From the NCBI GenBank assembly GCA_016899975.1, contig JACJJN010000009.1, forward strand, positions 1 through 64,000: 64,000 nucleotides of DNA, given 5' to 3'. The notes under the pieces are model-generated. The model was not told the origin of the DNA, did not search any database, and saw only the letters and a program-made list of their open reading frames with translations. A program made the position numbers and the translations under genes. This stretch comes from Lacrimispora saccharolytica (GTDB taxonomy: Bacteria > Bacillota > Clostridia > Lachnospirales > Lachnospiraceae). Positions 35,051 through 45,196 of the stretch are shown one piece after another (the first letter of the stretch is position 1; the number at the start of each line of letters is the position of its first letter).

Positions 35051-36844
35051 ATGCGGGAAATAAAGAAAAGAGAAGAGGCAGATCCAAAAGACTGCTGGAA
35101 GATGGAAGATATGTTTCCCAGTGATGAAGCCTGGGAAGCGTCTTTTTTGAAACTGAAAGAAGAGGCGGAAGATTTCCGCAGCAGGAAGGGAACCTTTGCC
35201 GCCGGTCCCCGGGAGTTTTATCAGGCGCTGCAGAAGCAGGATGAGATCCAGCTGATGATCGAGCGGGTGGTTGTCTATGCCAGCCAGAGATATCATCAGG
35301 ATATGGGAAACCGCCGGTATCAGGAGATGGCGGGAAGGGCGCAGACGGCAGCGGCACAGGCGGCGGACGCCCTTTCCTTTGTCAGCCCGGAGATCCTGGA
35401 AATGGGAGAGGAGAAGATTGAAACGTTTATGAAGCAGCTGCCGGAGTTGGAACACTACCGCCGGATGCTGGAAGAGGAGCTGAGAGTCCGCGAACATGTG
35501 CTTTCTCCGGAACTGGAGACTGTGATGGCGAAAACACAGGAGATGGCGGATGGTCCGCAGCAGATTTTTATGGCATTCAATAACGCCGACGCAAAATTCG
35601 GTACCGTTACGGACGCGGATGGAAAGGAAGTTCCGCTGACTGCCGGTTCCTACGGGGTTCTGATGGAAAGCAAAGACCGGAGTGTCAGAAAGGAAGCGTT
35701 CCGGAAACTGTACCGTGTCTATGAAGACCATAAAAACATGCTTTCCGCCACGTTTTCGGCAAATCTCAAGCAGGCACAGTTTTACGCCGGGATGCGCCAT
35801 TACGGATCCGCTCTGGAAGCGGCGCTGGATGGAGGGAATATCCCGGTATCTGTCTACGACAACCTGATCGCTGCGGTACATGAAAAATTGCCGGCGATGT
35901 ATCAGTATATGGAGCTTCGGAAAAAACTTCTGCATCTGGAGGATCTTCATTTATATGACGTTTATGTTCCGCTTGTGGAACGTCCGGAAAAGGAGATACC
36001 GTTTGAGGAAGCGAAAAAGATTGTAAAGGAAGGACTTTCCGTGCTTGGCGAGGATTATGTCCGACTGCTGGAGGAAGGCTTTGACAACGGCTGGATCGAT
36101 GTATATGAAAACCAGGGAAAACGCAGCGGCGCGTATTCCTGGGGCGCTTACGGAACCCATCCGTATGTCCTGCTGAATTACAATGGAAACCTGAACGCGG
36201 TCTTTACGCTGGCGCATGAGATGGGCCACGCGATCCACAGCTATTATTCTGATGCGGCTCAGCCGTTTACTTACGCAGGGTACCGGATTTTTGTGGCGGA
36301 AGTGGCATCTACCTGCAACGAGGCGCTGCTGATCCACTATCTGCTGGAACATGCCAAAGATGACGGGGAGAAGGCGTATCTGATCAACTATTTCCTGGAT
36401 CAGTTTAAATCCACCCTTTACCGCCAGACCATGTTCGCTGAATTTGAAAAACTGGCCCATGAAGAGATGGCGGCGAAAGGCAGCCTGAGCGCCGAGGGAC
36501 TTTGCGAAATGTATTATGAACTGAACCGGAAATATTTCGGGCCGGGCGTGGAAGTAGACCCGGAGATCGCGATGGAATGGGCAAGGATCCCGCATTTCTA
36601 TACGCCGTTCTATGTTTATCAGTATGCGACGGGATTTTCCGCGGCAATCGCCATCAGCCGGAAAATCCTCAATGGAGAGCCGGGAATTCTGGAGAAATAC
36701 AAGAGATTTCTCAGCGGGGGAAGTTCCATGGATCCCATCGATCTGCTGAAAATCTGCGGCGTGGACATGACGGCGCAGGAACCGGTCAGAGATGCACTGG
36801 AGGTGTTTGAAGCCTATCTTACTGAACTGGAGCGCATATCATAG
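35051..36844 (+). CDS. pepF: oligoendopeptidase F (M3B)
   Basis: 597 residues, cytosolic zinc metallopeptidase that trims oligopeptides. The HEMGHAIHSYYS motif near residue 395 provides two His ligands and the catalytic Glu, and a downstream ASTCNEAL segment supplies the third ligand. ATG 35051 is chosen for AAGGAG 7 nt upstream; the frame upstream adds a non-conserved tail. A TTGAAT-18-TACACT promoter lies near 34950. Apparently monocistronic. Confidence 0.93.
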   Translation: MREIKKREEADPKDCWKMEDMFPSDEAWEASFLKLKEEAEDFRSRKGTFAAGPREFYQALQKQDEIQLMIERVVVYASQRYHQDMGNRRYQEMAGRAQTAAAQAADALSFVSPEILEMGEEKIETFMKQLPELEHYRRMLEEELRVREHVLSPELETVMAKTQEMADGPQQIFMAFNNADAKFGTVTDADGKEVPLTAGSYGVLMESKDRSVRKEAFRKLYRVYEDHKNMLSATFSANLKQAQFYAGMRHYGSALEAALDGGNIPVSVYDNLIAAVHEKLPAMYQYMELRKKLLHLEDLHLYDVYVPLVERPEKEIPFEEAKKIVKEGLSVLGEDYVRLLEEGFDNGWIDVYENQGKRSGAYSWGAYGTHPYVLLNYNGNLNAVFTLAHEMGHAIHSYYSDAAQPFTYAGYRIFVAEVASTCNEALLIHYLLEHAKDDGEKAYLINYFLDQFKSTLYRQTMFAEFEKLAHEEMAAKGSLSAEGLCEMYYELNRKYFGPGVEVDPEIAMEWARIPHFYTPFYVYQYATGFSAAIAISRKILNGEPGILEKYKRFLSGGSSMDPIDLLKICGVDMTAQEPVRDALEVFEAYLTELERIS

Positions 36845-36912
36845 GCGCGGCAAGATATACAAAAAAGAGGAAAATTATCTGTGAAACTTTTATGAAAAAT
36901 AAAAGTTTTCCC

Positions 36913-36940
36913 TTGAAAAAGAACAGATATCTGTTACAAT
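36913..36940 (+). promoter_or_regulatory. promoter with internal palindrome, nitroreductase gene
   Basis: TTGAAA (36913-36918), 16 nt, TACAAT (36935-36940). The spacer contains the perfect palindrome ACAGATATCTGT (36923-36934), a likely repressor or activator site. Confidence 0.65.
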
Positions 36941-36973
36941 AATGTTACAGAGTATTTAAATTAGGGTGAGAGT

Positions 36974-37738
36974 ATGAATTTATATGAGGCTATTTTTGTA
37001 AGAAAATCTGTGAGAAGTTATTCGATGGAGACGCTGCCGCCTCAGATCCTGGACAAGATCTGGGAGCATTACCAGGAAACACCGGGATTGTTTTCCGGAA
37101 TTTCCACGGATATGGCGATCCTGGACAATCGAAAGGGACAGGAGCGGATGCTCAGTCTGTTCAGCGTCAAAGCGCCGTATTATCTCGCATTTTATTCGGA
37201 GGAATCAGAACGTTATCTGATGAACGCAGGCTATCTGATGGAGCAGATGGTTCTCTATCTGTGCAGCATAGGGCTTGGAACCTGCTTTATCGGAAGCAGC
37301 AAGGTAAGAAAAGGGGAAACAGAGAAAAACGGAAAGCGTCTGGTGGGGCTGATTGCTTTTGGGAAGAGCAGAGGATCCCATACCAGAAAACAGTCTGAGG
37401 CAAAGCGCCTGCCATTGGATGAACTGTGTGTTTTTAAAGAGGTGCCGCGTCAGTGGATGAACCAGATCCTGGAGGCGGCGCGCCTTGCGCCGTCCACCCT
37501 CAACAGTCAGCCGTGGCGGTTTGTGGTGTACGATAACCGCATCCATATTTTTTCCAAGAAATACAGTGTGGAGAAACTGAAAAAATGGGATGAAGTCAAT
37601 TTCGGGATCATGTTTGCCAATATGATGGTCGTGGCAGAGGAACTTTGGCTGGATGTGGATCTGATCCGTCTGGGAGATATTTCGCAGAAAAACTTTCCGA
37701 ACAATCAGTATGTGCTGAGCGCGATCCTGAAAGCGTGA
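36974..37738 (+). CDS. nitroreductase family protein (TM1586-like)
   Basis: 254 residues of the two-domain nitroreductase branch. YEAIFVRKSVRSY at the N-terminus binds FMN phosphate, and ARLAPSTLNSQPWRFVV near 175 repeats the fold's second flavin segment. It probably reduces nitro or quinone compounds with NAD(P)H. AGGGTGAG precedes the ATG. Single gene with its own promoter carrying a palindrome, so inducible expression is likely. Confidence 0.85.
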   Translation: MNLYEAIFVRKSVRSYSMETLPPQILDKIWEHYQETPGLFSGISTDMAILDNRKGQERMLSLFSVKAPYYLAFYSEESERYLMNAGYLMEQMVLYLCSIGLGTCFIGSSKVRKGETEKNGKRLVGLIAFGKSRGSHTRKQSEAKRLPLDELCVFKEVPRQWMNQILEAARLAPSTLNSQPWRFVVYDNRIHIFSKKYSVEKLKKWDEVNFGIMFANMMVVAEELWLDVDLIRLGDISQKNFPNNQYVLSAILKA

Positions 37739-37844
37739 GAAAGGAAAAGTTGAGTATGGTGGTCCGGATTAGCTCCGGGATCGACAGTAAAAAGTCAGGA
37801 AAATCAGTTTTTCGAAAAAATTCGAAAAACTTTTAAAAAACCTG

Positions 37845-37873
37845 TTGACAAAAAAAAGGTTTTATTGTATATT
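37845..37873 (+). promoter_or_regulatory. tRNA-Gly promoter
   Basis: TTGACA, 17 nt A/T-rich spacer, TATATT; ends about 48 nt before the tRNA. Confidence 0.8.
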
Positions 37874-37921
37874 ATGTCTTGTCAGTTGCAGAGATGCAAA
37901 ACAAAGACAAATATACAATAT

Positions 37922-37993
37922 GCGCGAGTGGCTCAGGGGTGGAGTACAACCTTGCCAAGGTTGGGGTCGCGGGTTCGAATCCCGTCTCGCGCT
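37922..37993 (+). tRNA. tRNA-Gly (GCC)
   Basis: Acceptor GCGCGAG/CTCGCGC, D-arm GGCTCAGGGGTGGAG, anticodon loop TTGCCAA, T-arm GGGTTCGAATCCC. CCA is not encoded. A terminator follows. Confidence 0.95.
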
Positions 37994-38000
37994 TGAAGAG

Positions 38001-38034
38001 AAAGCTGTTCAGTTGATTTGAACAGCTTTTTTTG
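38001..38034 (+). terminator. terminator of tRNA-Gly
   Basis: AAGCTGTTCA (38002-38011) pairs with TGAACAGCTT (38019-38028), then TTTTT. Confidence 0.9.
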
Positions 38035-38041
38035 TGCTCCG

Positions 38042-38821
38042 CTATTGGCGGAGCTGCTTTCGATATTCTCCCGGCGTACAGCCGCAGAACTTTTTGAAGA
38101 TTCGGCTGAAATGGCAGAGATTCTGAAAGCCGGACGCGTAGGCGGCCTGTTGGATGGTCACCGCGTCGTTGGTCAGAAGATAGCGGGCTTTCTGGAGCCT
38201 TGCCTGGATCAGATCGTCTTTTGGCGTGCTGTGGAAGTACAGGGAATAATATTTGTAAAACTGGCTTTTTCCTATATTTAAAGTATCGCATAATTTATCC
38301 AGATTCCACTCCTGGCTGCAGTTCTGCAGCATGTTTGTGCGAAGGGACAGGAGATCGGGATAGATATTCTGGCGGATGACGGAAGATTCGGACTGCTGCT
38401 GACTGCGGTGCAGTGTGATCAGCAGCTGCCGGATGTACGAATCCGCCATTTCTTCGTGATGCTCCAGCCCACGGATAAATTCATGGTAGATGCTTTTCAG
38501 GATCCAGTGGATATCCTCCGTGTTTTCCGGATAAAAAATGCAGTTTTCGGGAATCTGGTATGTTTGTACGGCTTCCGCCGGGGCAAAAAAATGAACATAA
38601 CTGTTGAAAAACTCCCGCTCCGCCTGATAATACTGAGGATAGCCCGGAGCATATAAAATACAGGCACCCGGCTGGGCTTTTTCCGCAGGGCGGTCCGGAA
38701 AAGTAAAAATCATCGGAGAAAGCACCAGAAGAAAAAGATAACTGGAGGAGCCGGAAGGACGGTCAATAATATCATAATGTGGATTATGGGTATGATACCC
38801 GCAGTATTCAACGGTAAACAT
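38042..38821 (-). CDS. AraC family regulator of arabinoside locus
   Basis: 259 residues: N-terminal cupin-type sensor (GYHTHNPHYDIIDRP) and C-terminal double helix-turn-helix (WNLDKLCDTLNIGKSQFYKYY; VTIQQAAYASGFQNLCHFSR) ending FCGCTPGEYRK. ATG 38821 has GGAG 7 nt upstream; the ATG at 38854 lacks a site. It is divergent from the GH51 gene and probably controls it and the symporter, sensing arabinose or arabino-oligosaccharide. Confidence 0.9.
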   Translation of the reverse strand: MFTVEYCGYHTHNPHYDIIDRPSGSSSYLFLLVLSPMIFTFPDRPAEKAQPGACILYAPGYPQYYQAEREFFNSYVHFFAPAEAVQTYQIPENCIFYPENTEDIHWILKSIYHEFIRGLEHHEEMADSYIRQLLITLHRSQQQSESSVIRQNIYPDLLSLRTNMLQNCSQEWNLDKLCDTLNIGKSQFYKYYSLYFHSTPKDDLIQARLQKARYLLTNDAVTIQQAAYASGFQNLCHFSRIFKKFCGCTPGEYRKQLRQ

Positions 38822-38914
38822 AAAAACGCTCCATCTGTACGAAATTTCCTGCATAGGATAACGGCAGGATCACAACCAATATAGCACAGAACAGACCGGA
38901 AGAAAAGTCAATAA

Positions 38915-40396
<1,482 letters not shown>

Positions 40397-40537
40397 GATG
40401 TAAAAGCGGTCAATACCGAAGAACATCCGGACAATGTCGCTCCGGTGAAAGTGGAAAATGAAAAGCTGGACGGAGGAATCCTGAAAGCGGTTCTTAAGGA
40501 TAAGAGTTTCCATGTGATCCGTCTGGAACGTGCATGA
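40397..40537 (+). pseudogene. separated C-terminal end of GH51 gene
   Basis: 46 in-frame codons after the TAG, from DVKAVNTEEHPDN to FHVIRLERA and TGA, matching the usual GH51 ending (VIRLE). It has no start or ribosome site of its own. Confidence 0.75.
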
Positions 40538-40628
40538 GGAACGTCTGCAGACGAAAAAATAATTCCGAATATATGATGGAAATATTTGAAAAATATTCTG
40601 AAAAACTGAAAAAAGCATAAATAAGTTT

Positions 40629-40712
40629 ACTGTCGGCACCGGCAGGGGAACATTTCAGAGAAATACATTTGAAAAATGCCCCTGCCTGAGGGTGCCGGCA
40701 GATTTTTTTTGT
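40629..40712 (+). terminator. long terminator after GH51 gene
   Basis: CTGTCGGCACCGGCAGGGG with CCCCTGCC-TGAGG-GTGCCGGCAG in an extended stem, then TTTTTTTT (40703-40710). Confidence 0.88.
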
Positions 40713-40794
40713 GAAAATTGGGTAAAATCAAAAAAGAGGGAGGAAAAAGGATAAAAAAATTAGGGCGCATAAAAAAATTGTGCGTATGACTTAT

Positions 40795-40827
40795 ACAAAA
40801 TACACGAAAAAGATTTGTGTATTTTGT
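40795..40827. promoter_or_regulatory. perfect inverted repeat upstream of symporter
   Basis: ACAAAATACAC (40795-40805), 11-nt spacer, GTGTATTTTGT (40817-40827). It lies 18 bp upstream of the -35 box, the position for an activator such as the neighbouring AraC protein. Confidence 0.6.
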
Positions 40828-40844
40828 GGAATCTGCGAAAGTGA

Positions 40845-40873
40845 TTGCAAAACCATTGTGGAACGTGTATAGT
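40845..40873 (+). promoter_or_regulatory. promoter of GPH symporter
   Basis: TTGCAA (40845-40850), 17 nt, TATAGT (40868-40873). Confidence 0.7.
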
Positions 40874-40931
40874 ATATTACGTTGTGTTCAACAATATGCC
40901 AAAAAAGCTAAAAGAAGAGAGGAATGAAAGC

Positions 40932-42347
40932 ATGAGTGTACAAAACAACAATGTGAAGCCATTCGGTATGAGAGATAAGATTGGCTACATGTTTGGTGAC
41001 CTGGGAAATGACTTCACGTTCACATTTGCCAGTTCCTACCTTATGGTGTTCTACACCAACGTACTGGGAATTCCGGCGTCCATGGTCGGTATTCTGTTCC
41101 TGGTAGCAAGATTTATCGATGCATTTACCGATATCGGTATGGGTGTCCTGATTGACCGGGTAAAACCAGCAAAAGACGGAAAATTCAAACCGTGGATCCG
41201 CAGAATGTGTGGATTTGTTGCAATTGCAGCCTTCCTGATGTATCAGTCGGGCATGGCAAACGCCCCGATGTGGTTAAGAATCGTGTATATGTTTGCTACC
41301 TATATTCTGTGGGGATCTTTCGCTTACACATCCATCAATATCCCGTATGGTTCCATGGCGTCTGCAATCACAAGCAATCCGGCGCAGCGAGCAGAACTGT
41401 CTACCTTCCGTTCCATGGGAGCAAGCTTTGCAGGTGTAGCGATCGGTATCATTGTACCGCAGGTAATTTATCATGAAGTAGACGGACAGCAGGTGGCAAG
41501 CGGAACTGCATTTACCATTGCGGCGGCAGTATTTTCCGTTCTGGCGATCATCAGCTATATTCTCTGCTACAAAATGACTACCGAGCGTGTGAAAATTGAG
41601 AAAGATCCAAATGAAAAAGCACCAACAGCAGCAGAGAGCGTAAAAGCGTTGGTGAGCAGCCGTGCGCTTTTGGCATTGATCGCGGCAGCAATCGTTTTAC
41701 TTCTGAGCACAATGCTTGGACAGAGCATGAATCAGTACCTGTACATCAACTGGTTCAATGACAGAAACGCACTGTCAGTCGCAGGTATGATCGCACTTCC
41801 GATTGTCCTGATCATGGCGGTAGTCGTTGGAAGAATTACAGCCAGATTCGGAAAGAAAGAGGCGGGTACAGTCGGAATGTTGGTATCCGGTTTGATTTAC
41901 ATTCTGCTTGGCTTCCTGAAAATTCAGAATGCATATCTGTACCTGGTGATCGTATTCTTCGGAATGCTTGGCATGTACTATTTTAATATGGTAATCTGGT
42001 CTTATATCACCGACGTTATCGATGATATGGAAGTGAAGAGCGGACACCGTGAAGACGGAACTGTGTACGGAGTTTACTCTTTTGCACGTAAGATCGGACA
42101 GGCGCTTGCCGGTGGTCTGAGTGGATTTGCCCTTGAGGCGATTGGGTTTGTATCCGGAGCGTCTGTTCAGGCACCGGAAGTCAATGAGGCAATCTACAGC
42201 CTTGCAAACTTTGGACCTGGCGTAATGTATGTTATTGTAGCGCTGCTTCTGCTGTTTGCATATCCGTTGTCCAAGAGTGTAGTGATCAAGAACGGTGAGA
42301 TTCTGGAGAAACGTCGTCAGGAGCGTCTTTCTAAAGAAAACAAATAA
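40932..42347 (+). CDS. GPH family sugar:cation symporter
   Basis: 472 residues, about twelve membrane segments, of the glycoside-pentoside-hexuronide family (MelB/XynB/UidB). Signatures include GYMFGDLGNDFTFTF at the start, FIDAFTDIGMGVLIDR (helix 2-3 motif) and DVIDDMEVKSGHREDGTVYG late in the protein. It imports glycosides or oligosaccharides with Na+ or H+. Next to GH51 and AraC genes, arabino-oligosaccharide is the best guess. ATG 40932 follows GAGAGGA; the earlier frame runs through the promoter. Confidence 0.9.
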   Translation: MSVQNNNVKPFGMRDKIGYMFGDLGNDFTFTFASSYLMVFYTNVLGIPASMVGILFLVARFIDAFTDIGMGVLIDRVKPAKDGKFKPWIRRMCGFVAIAAFLMYQSGMANAPMWLRIVYMFATYILWGSFAYTSINIPYGSMASAITSNPAQRAELSTFRSMGASFAGVAIGIIVPQVIYHEVDGQQVASGTAFTIAAAVFSVLAIISYILCYKMTTERVKIEKDPNEKAPTAAESVKALVSSRALLALIAAAIVLLLSTMLGQSMNQYLYINWFNDRNALSVAGMIALPIVLIMAVVVGRITARFGKKEAGTVGMLVSGLIYILLGFLKIQNAYLYLVIVFFGMLGMYYFNMVIWSYITDVIDDMEVKSGHREDGTVYGVYSFARKIGQALAGGLSGFALEAIGFVSGASVQAPEVNEAIYSLANFGPGVMYVIVALLLLFAYPLSKSVVIKNGEILEKRRQERLSKENK

Positions 42348-42370
42348 GTAAAAACTTTTTTCTGACAGAT

Positions 42371-42427
42371 AAAAAGATCCGCAGACCTGCATGGCATTAC
42401 CGCTTTGCAGATCCCCGGATCTTTTTG
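42371..42427 (+). terminator. terminator of symporter gene
   Basis: AAAAAGATCC (42371-42380) pairs with GGATCTTTTT (42417-42426); inner GCAGACC/GGTAATGCC region is looser. Confidence 0.8.
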
Positions 42428-42437
42428 TGTAAAATCG

Positions 42438-42466
42438 TTGACTGAAATATTTTACTGTGCTATGCT
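42438..42466 (+). promoter_or_regulatory. promoter of NSS transporter
   Basis: TTGACT, 17 nt, TATGCT; about 120 nt leader with no recognised riboswitch. Confidence 0.65.
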
Positions 42467-42588
42467 GGTCTATAGCATTCTTTTAAGCGAAAAAAAGAAA
42501 GTACAGGAAACATTTTGCTGCCGAGGACGCTGCGGCAGAGTGTGGAAGCAATTCCGGTTTCCGAAAGAGGAGTTAGGGAGGAAAGAGT

Positions 42589-43944
42589 ATGGAAAAGAAT
42601 CGTGGCAGTTTTACCGGGAGGCTGGGATTTGTCCTGGCGGCGGCCGGGAGTGCGGTCGGACTTGGGAATCTCTGGAGATTTCCTCCGCTGGCGGCACAGT
42701 ATGGCGGCGGCATTTTTATTCTGGTGTACATCGTTCTGGCGCTGACCTTTGGTTTTGCACTGATGACAACGGAGATTGCCATTGGACGAAAGACGGGCAG
42801 CAGTCCTGTGATGGCATATCAGAAACTGTGTAAGAAATTTAAGTTTCTGGGATATCTTGCGGCATTGGTACCTGTGGTCATTCTGCCTTATTACTGTGTG
42901 ATCGGCGGATGGGTACTGAAGTATATGGCCGTTTATATTCAGGGATTCACTCAGGAAGCAGCCAGTGATGGTTTTTTCGGAGCCTTTACCGGAGATACAG
43001 TGTCTCCGCTGATCTTTTTTGTGATTTATCTGGCTGCTACGTGGCTGATCGTTATGGGCGGTGTAGAGAAGGGAATCGAAAAGCTCAGCCGTTTTCTGAT
43101 GCCGCTTCTGGTTTTGCTGAGTATTGGAATTGCCATCTATATTTTGACACTGCCGGGGGCGCTGGAAGGAGCAAAATATTATCTGCTTCCCGATTTTTCA
43201 AAATTCTCGTTTAAGACCATCTGCGCGGCAATGGGCCAGATGTTTTTTTCCATGAGTCTTGCTATGGGTATCATGGTTACTTATGGATCTTATACGAAAC
43301 CGGATGTCAGCCTGACAAAATCCGTCAATCAGATTGAGATTTTTGATACGGTTGTGGCTCTGTTGGCAGGACTGATGGTGGTGCCGTCGGTTTATGTCTT
43401 CAGCGGCGAGGAGGCAATGTCTTCCAGCGGTCCCGGATTGATGTTTGTGACGCTGCCAAAGGTTTTTGGTGATATGGCAGGTGGAAGAGTGATTGGTTTC
43501 ATGTTTTTCCTGCTGGTATTGTTTGCGGCGCTGACCAGTTCGGTGTCAGTGATGGAGGCGATCGTCTCCGTGCTGATGGAGAAATTCGGAATCGGCAGGA
43601 AAGCAGCGTGTACTGGAACTTTGATTTTCGCGTTGCTGGCGGGAATTCCGGTTTCTCTGGGAAATGGTATCTGGTCCGGTATTAAGATTCTGGGAATGGA
43701 TCTGCTCACATTTTTCGATTATCTCAGCAACAGCGTGATGATGCCGCTGGTTGCACTGTTCACTTGCATTATGGTGGGATGGTTCATCGGCACAAAGACG
43801 ATCACCGACGAGGTGACGAGAAACGGCGAGAAATTCGGAAGAAAACGCATTTACGAAGTGATGATCAAATATATTGCGCCGGTATTTCTTCTGATCATTT
43901 TGATCTCTTACAATCTGTCTCAGTTTGGAATTATTACCTTGTAA
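42589..43944 (+). CDS. sodium-dependent transporter (NSS/SNF family)
   Basis: 451 residues with eleven or twelve hydrophobic helices. The LeuT-type first helix is clear: FVLAAAGSAVGLGNLWRFP, which forms sodium and substrate contacts, followed by YGGGIFILVYI. Such bacterial members import amino acids (Trp, Tyr, Leu and others) with Na+; which one is not visible. GGGAGGAAAG precedes the ATG. Single gene, own promoter and terminator. Confidence 0.93.
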   Translation: MEKNRGSFTGRLGFVLAAAGSAVGLGNLWRFPPLAAQYGGGIFILVYIVLALTFGFALMTTEIAIGRKTGSSPVMAYQKLCKKFKFLGYLAALVPVVILPYYCVIGGWVLKYMAVYIQGFTQEAASDGFFGAFTGDTVSPLIFFVIYLAATWLIVMGGVEKGIEKLSRFLMPLLVLLSIGIAIYILTLPGALEGAKYYLLPDFSKFSFKTICAAMGQMFFSMSLAMGIMVTYGSYTKPDVSLTKSVNQIEIFDTVVALLAGLMVVPSVYVFSGEEAMSSSGPGLMFVTLPKVFGDMAGGRVIGFMFFLLVLFAALTSSVSVMEAIVSVLMEKFGIGRKAACTGTLIFALLAGIPVSLGNGIWSGIKILGMDLLTFFDYLSNSVMMPLVALFTCIMVGWFIGTKTITDEVTRNGEKFGRKRIYEVMIKYIAPVFLLIILISYNLSQFGIITL

Positions 43945-43947
43945 ATG

Positions 43948-43990
43948 ACAGCGCCTAAAGCCTGTTTTCGGGCTTTGGGCGCTGTTTTGT
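43948..43990 (+). terminator. terminator after NSS gene
   Basis: ACAGCGCC-TAAAGCC, loop TGTTTTC, GGGCTTT-GGGCGCTGT, then TTTGT. Confidence 0.85.
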
Positions 43991-44035
43991 ATAGTTCCGG
44001 AAATACCGGGGAAGAATAAAATTGGAAAATAGCCA

Positions 44036-44064
44036 TTGAATTTTTATGTAAAGTATATTAGAAT
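44036..44064 (+). promoter_or_regulatory. promoter of ireB-ruvX operon
   Basis: TTGAAT (44036-44041), 17 nt, TAGAAT (44059-44064). Confidence 0.7.
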
Positions 44065-44102
44065 AAAAAATGATATCAATAAATTGAGGACGTGAAGAAA
44101 CT

Positions 44103-44372
44103 ATGTCAGGAATAAGTAACACACAATATTTTAAAGTAAAAACAGAGCCGGAAGTCCAGGTAAAGGAGGTTCTGAATGTAGTATATAATGCGATGGCTGA
44201 GAAGGGTTATAACCCGGTCAACCAGATCGTAGGATATATTATGTCCGGAGATCCGACTTATATCACCAGTTATAAAGGCGCGCGCAGCATGATCATGAAG
44301 GTAGAGCGCGATGAGCTTGTGGAAGAGCTTCTGAAAGAGTATATCAAAAACGAATCCTGGAAGAGGAAGTAG
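44103..44372 (+). CDS. IreB family regulatory phosphoprotein (UPF0297)
   Basis: 89 residues. SNTQYFKVKTE at the start includes the conserved threonine that the PASTA kinase IreK phosphorylates in Enterococcus IreB, and GYNPVNQIVGYIMSGDPTYITS is the family core. It controls cell-envelope stress and cephalosporin tolerance there; a similar role here is inference. It leads the conserved cluster ireB-ruvX-DUF1292-RNase J. Confidence 0.93.
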   Translation: MSGISNTQYFKVKTEPEVQVKEVLNVVYNAMAEKGYNPVNQIVGYIMSGDPTYITSYKGARSMIMKVERDELVEELLKEYIKNESWKRK

Positions 44373-44378
44373 TCTGAT

Positions 44379-44816
44379 ATGCGGATTATGGGATTGGACT
44401 TTGGTTCAAAAACGGTAGGGGTAGCTGTCAGCGATCCTCTTGGTTTGACTGCCCAGGGAGTGGAGATTATCCGAAGAAAATCGGAGAATAAGCTGCGGCA
44501 GACATTGGCGAGGATCGAAGAGCTGGCTGCTCAGTATCAGGTGGAGACCATTGTGCTTGGTCTGCCGAAACATATGAATAACGATATCGGAGAGCGGGCC
44601 GAAAAATCGCTGGAATTTCAGGAAATGCTGAAAAGAAGGACAGGCCTGCCTGTTGTCATGTGGGATGAACGTCTGACCACCGTGGAGGCGGACAGGACCA
44701 TGATGGAAACGGGAATACGGAGAGAGAACCGGAAGGAATATGTGGATATGCTTGCGGCTGTATTTATACTGCAGGGATATCTGGATTATCTGGCGATGAA
44801 GAAGCAGGAAAAATGA
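44379..44816 (+). CDS. ruvX: Holliday junction resolvase-like protein (RuvX/YqgF)
   Basis: 145 residues, RNase H fold. [15 protein letters not shown] at the start and [10 protein letters not shown] and [14 protein letters not shown] toward the end carry the acidic active-site residues. Implicated in pre-16S rRNA 5' processing and possibly Holliday-junction resolution. It starts 6 bp after ireB, and the two are nearly always paired in Firmicutes. Confidence 0.93.
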   Translation: MRIMGLDFGSKTVGVAVSDPLGLTAQGVEIIRRKSENKLRQTLARIEELAAQYQVETIVLGLPKHMNNDIGERAEKSLEFQEMLKRRTGLPVVMWDERLTTVEADRTMMETGIRRENRKEYVDMLAAVFILQGYLDYLAMKKQEK

Positions 44817-44860
44817 GAACCGCATGCCTGGAAACGGAAGCGGCCGAAAAGGAATATTGT

Positions 44861-45121
44861 ATGGAAAAAATTATATTTACAGCAGAAGACGGAACGAAAG
44901 AGGAATTTTACATAGAGGAACAGACCAGGATCAACGGTGTGAATTATCTTCTGGTCTCAGATTCTATGAATGATGAGGCGAACGCCTACATCTTAAAAGA
45001 ACTCCCATCCGCCCAGAAAGAGGAAAGCGAATATGTGATGGTGGACGACGAGGTTGAGTTTGAAGCCGTATCCGGAGTGTTTTCCCAGATGCTGGACGAC
45101 GATGTCGAGCTTGAAAAATAA
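44861..45121 (+). CDS. DUF1292 family protein
   Basis: 86 residues, acidic. The pattern FTAEDGTKEEFYIEEQTRINGVNYLLV is typical of DUF1292 (YrzB-like), usually found after ireB-ruvX. ATG 44861 is chosen to match family length; a frame opening at 44813 overlaps ruvX. Function unknown. Confidence 0.85.
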   Translation: MEKIIFTAEDGTKEEFYIEEQTRINGVNYLLVSDSMNDEANAYILKELPSAQKEESEYVMVDDEVEFEAVSGVFSQMLDDDVELEK

Positions 45122-45196
45122 AAATGGCAGCAGACATGACATTCTTTGTGTTCGGAAAAACAGGAAGGGGGAAGCCCTTCCGGACGGAGGTGCTAG

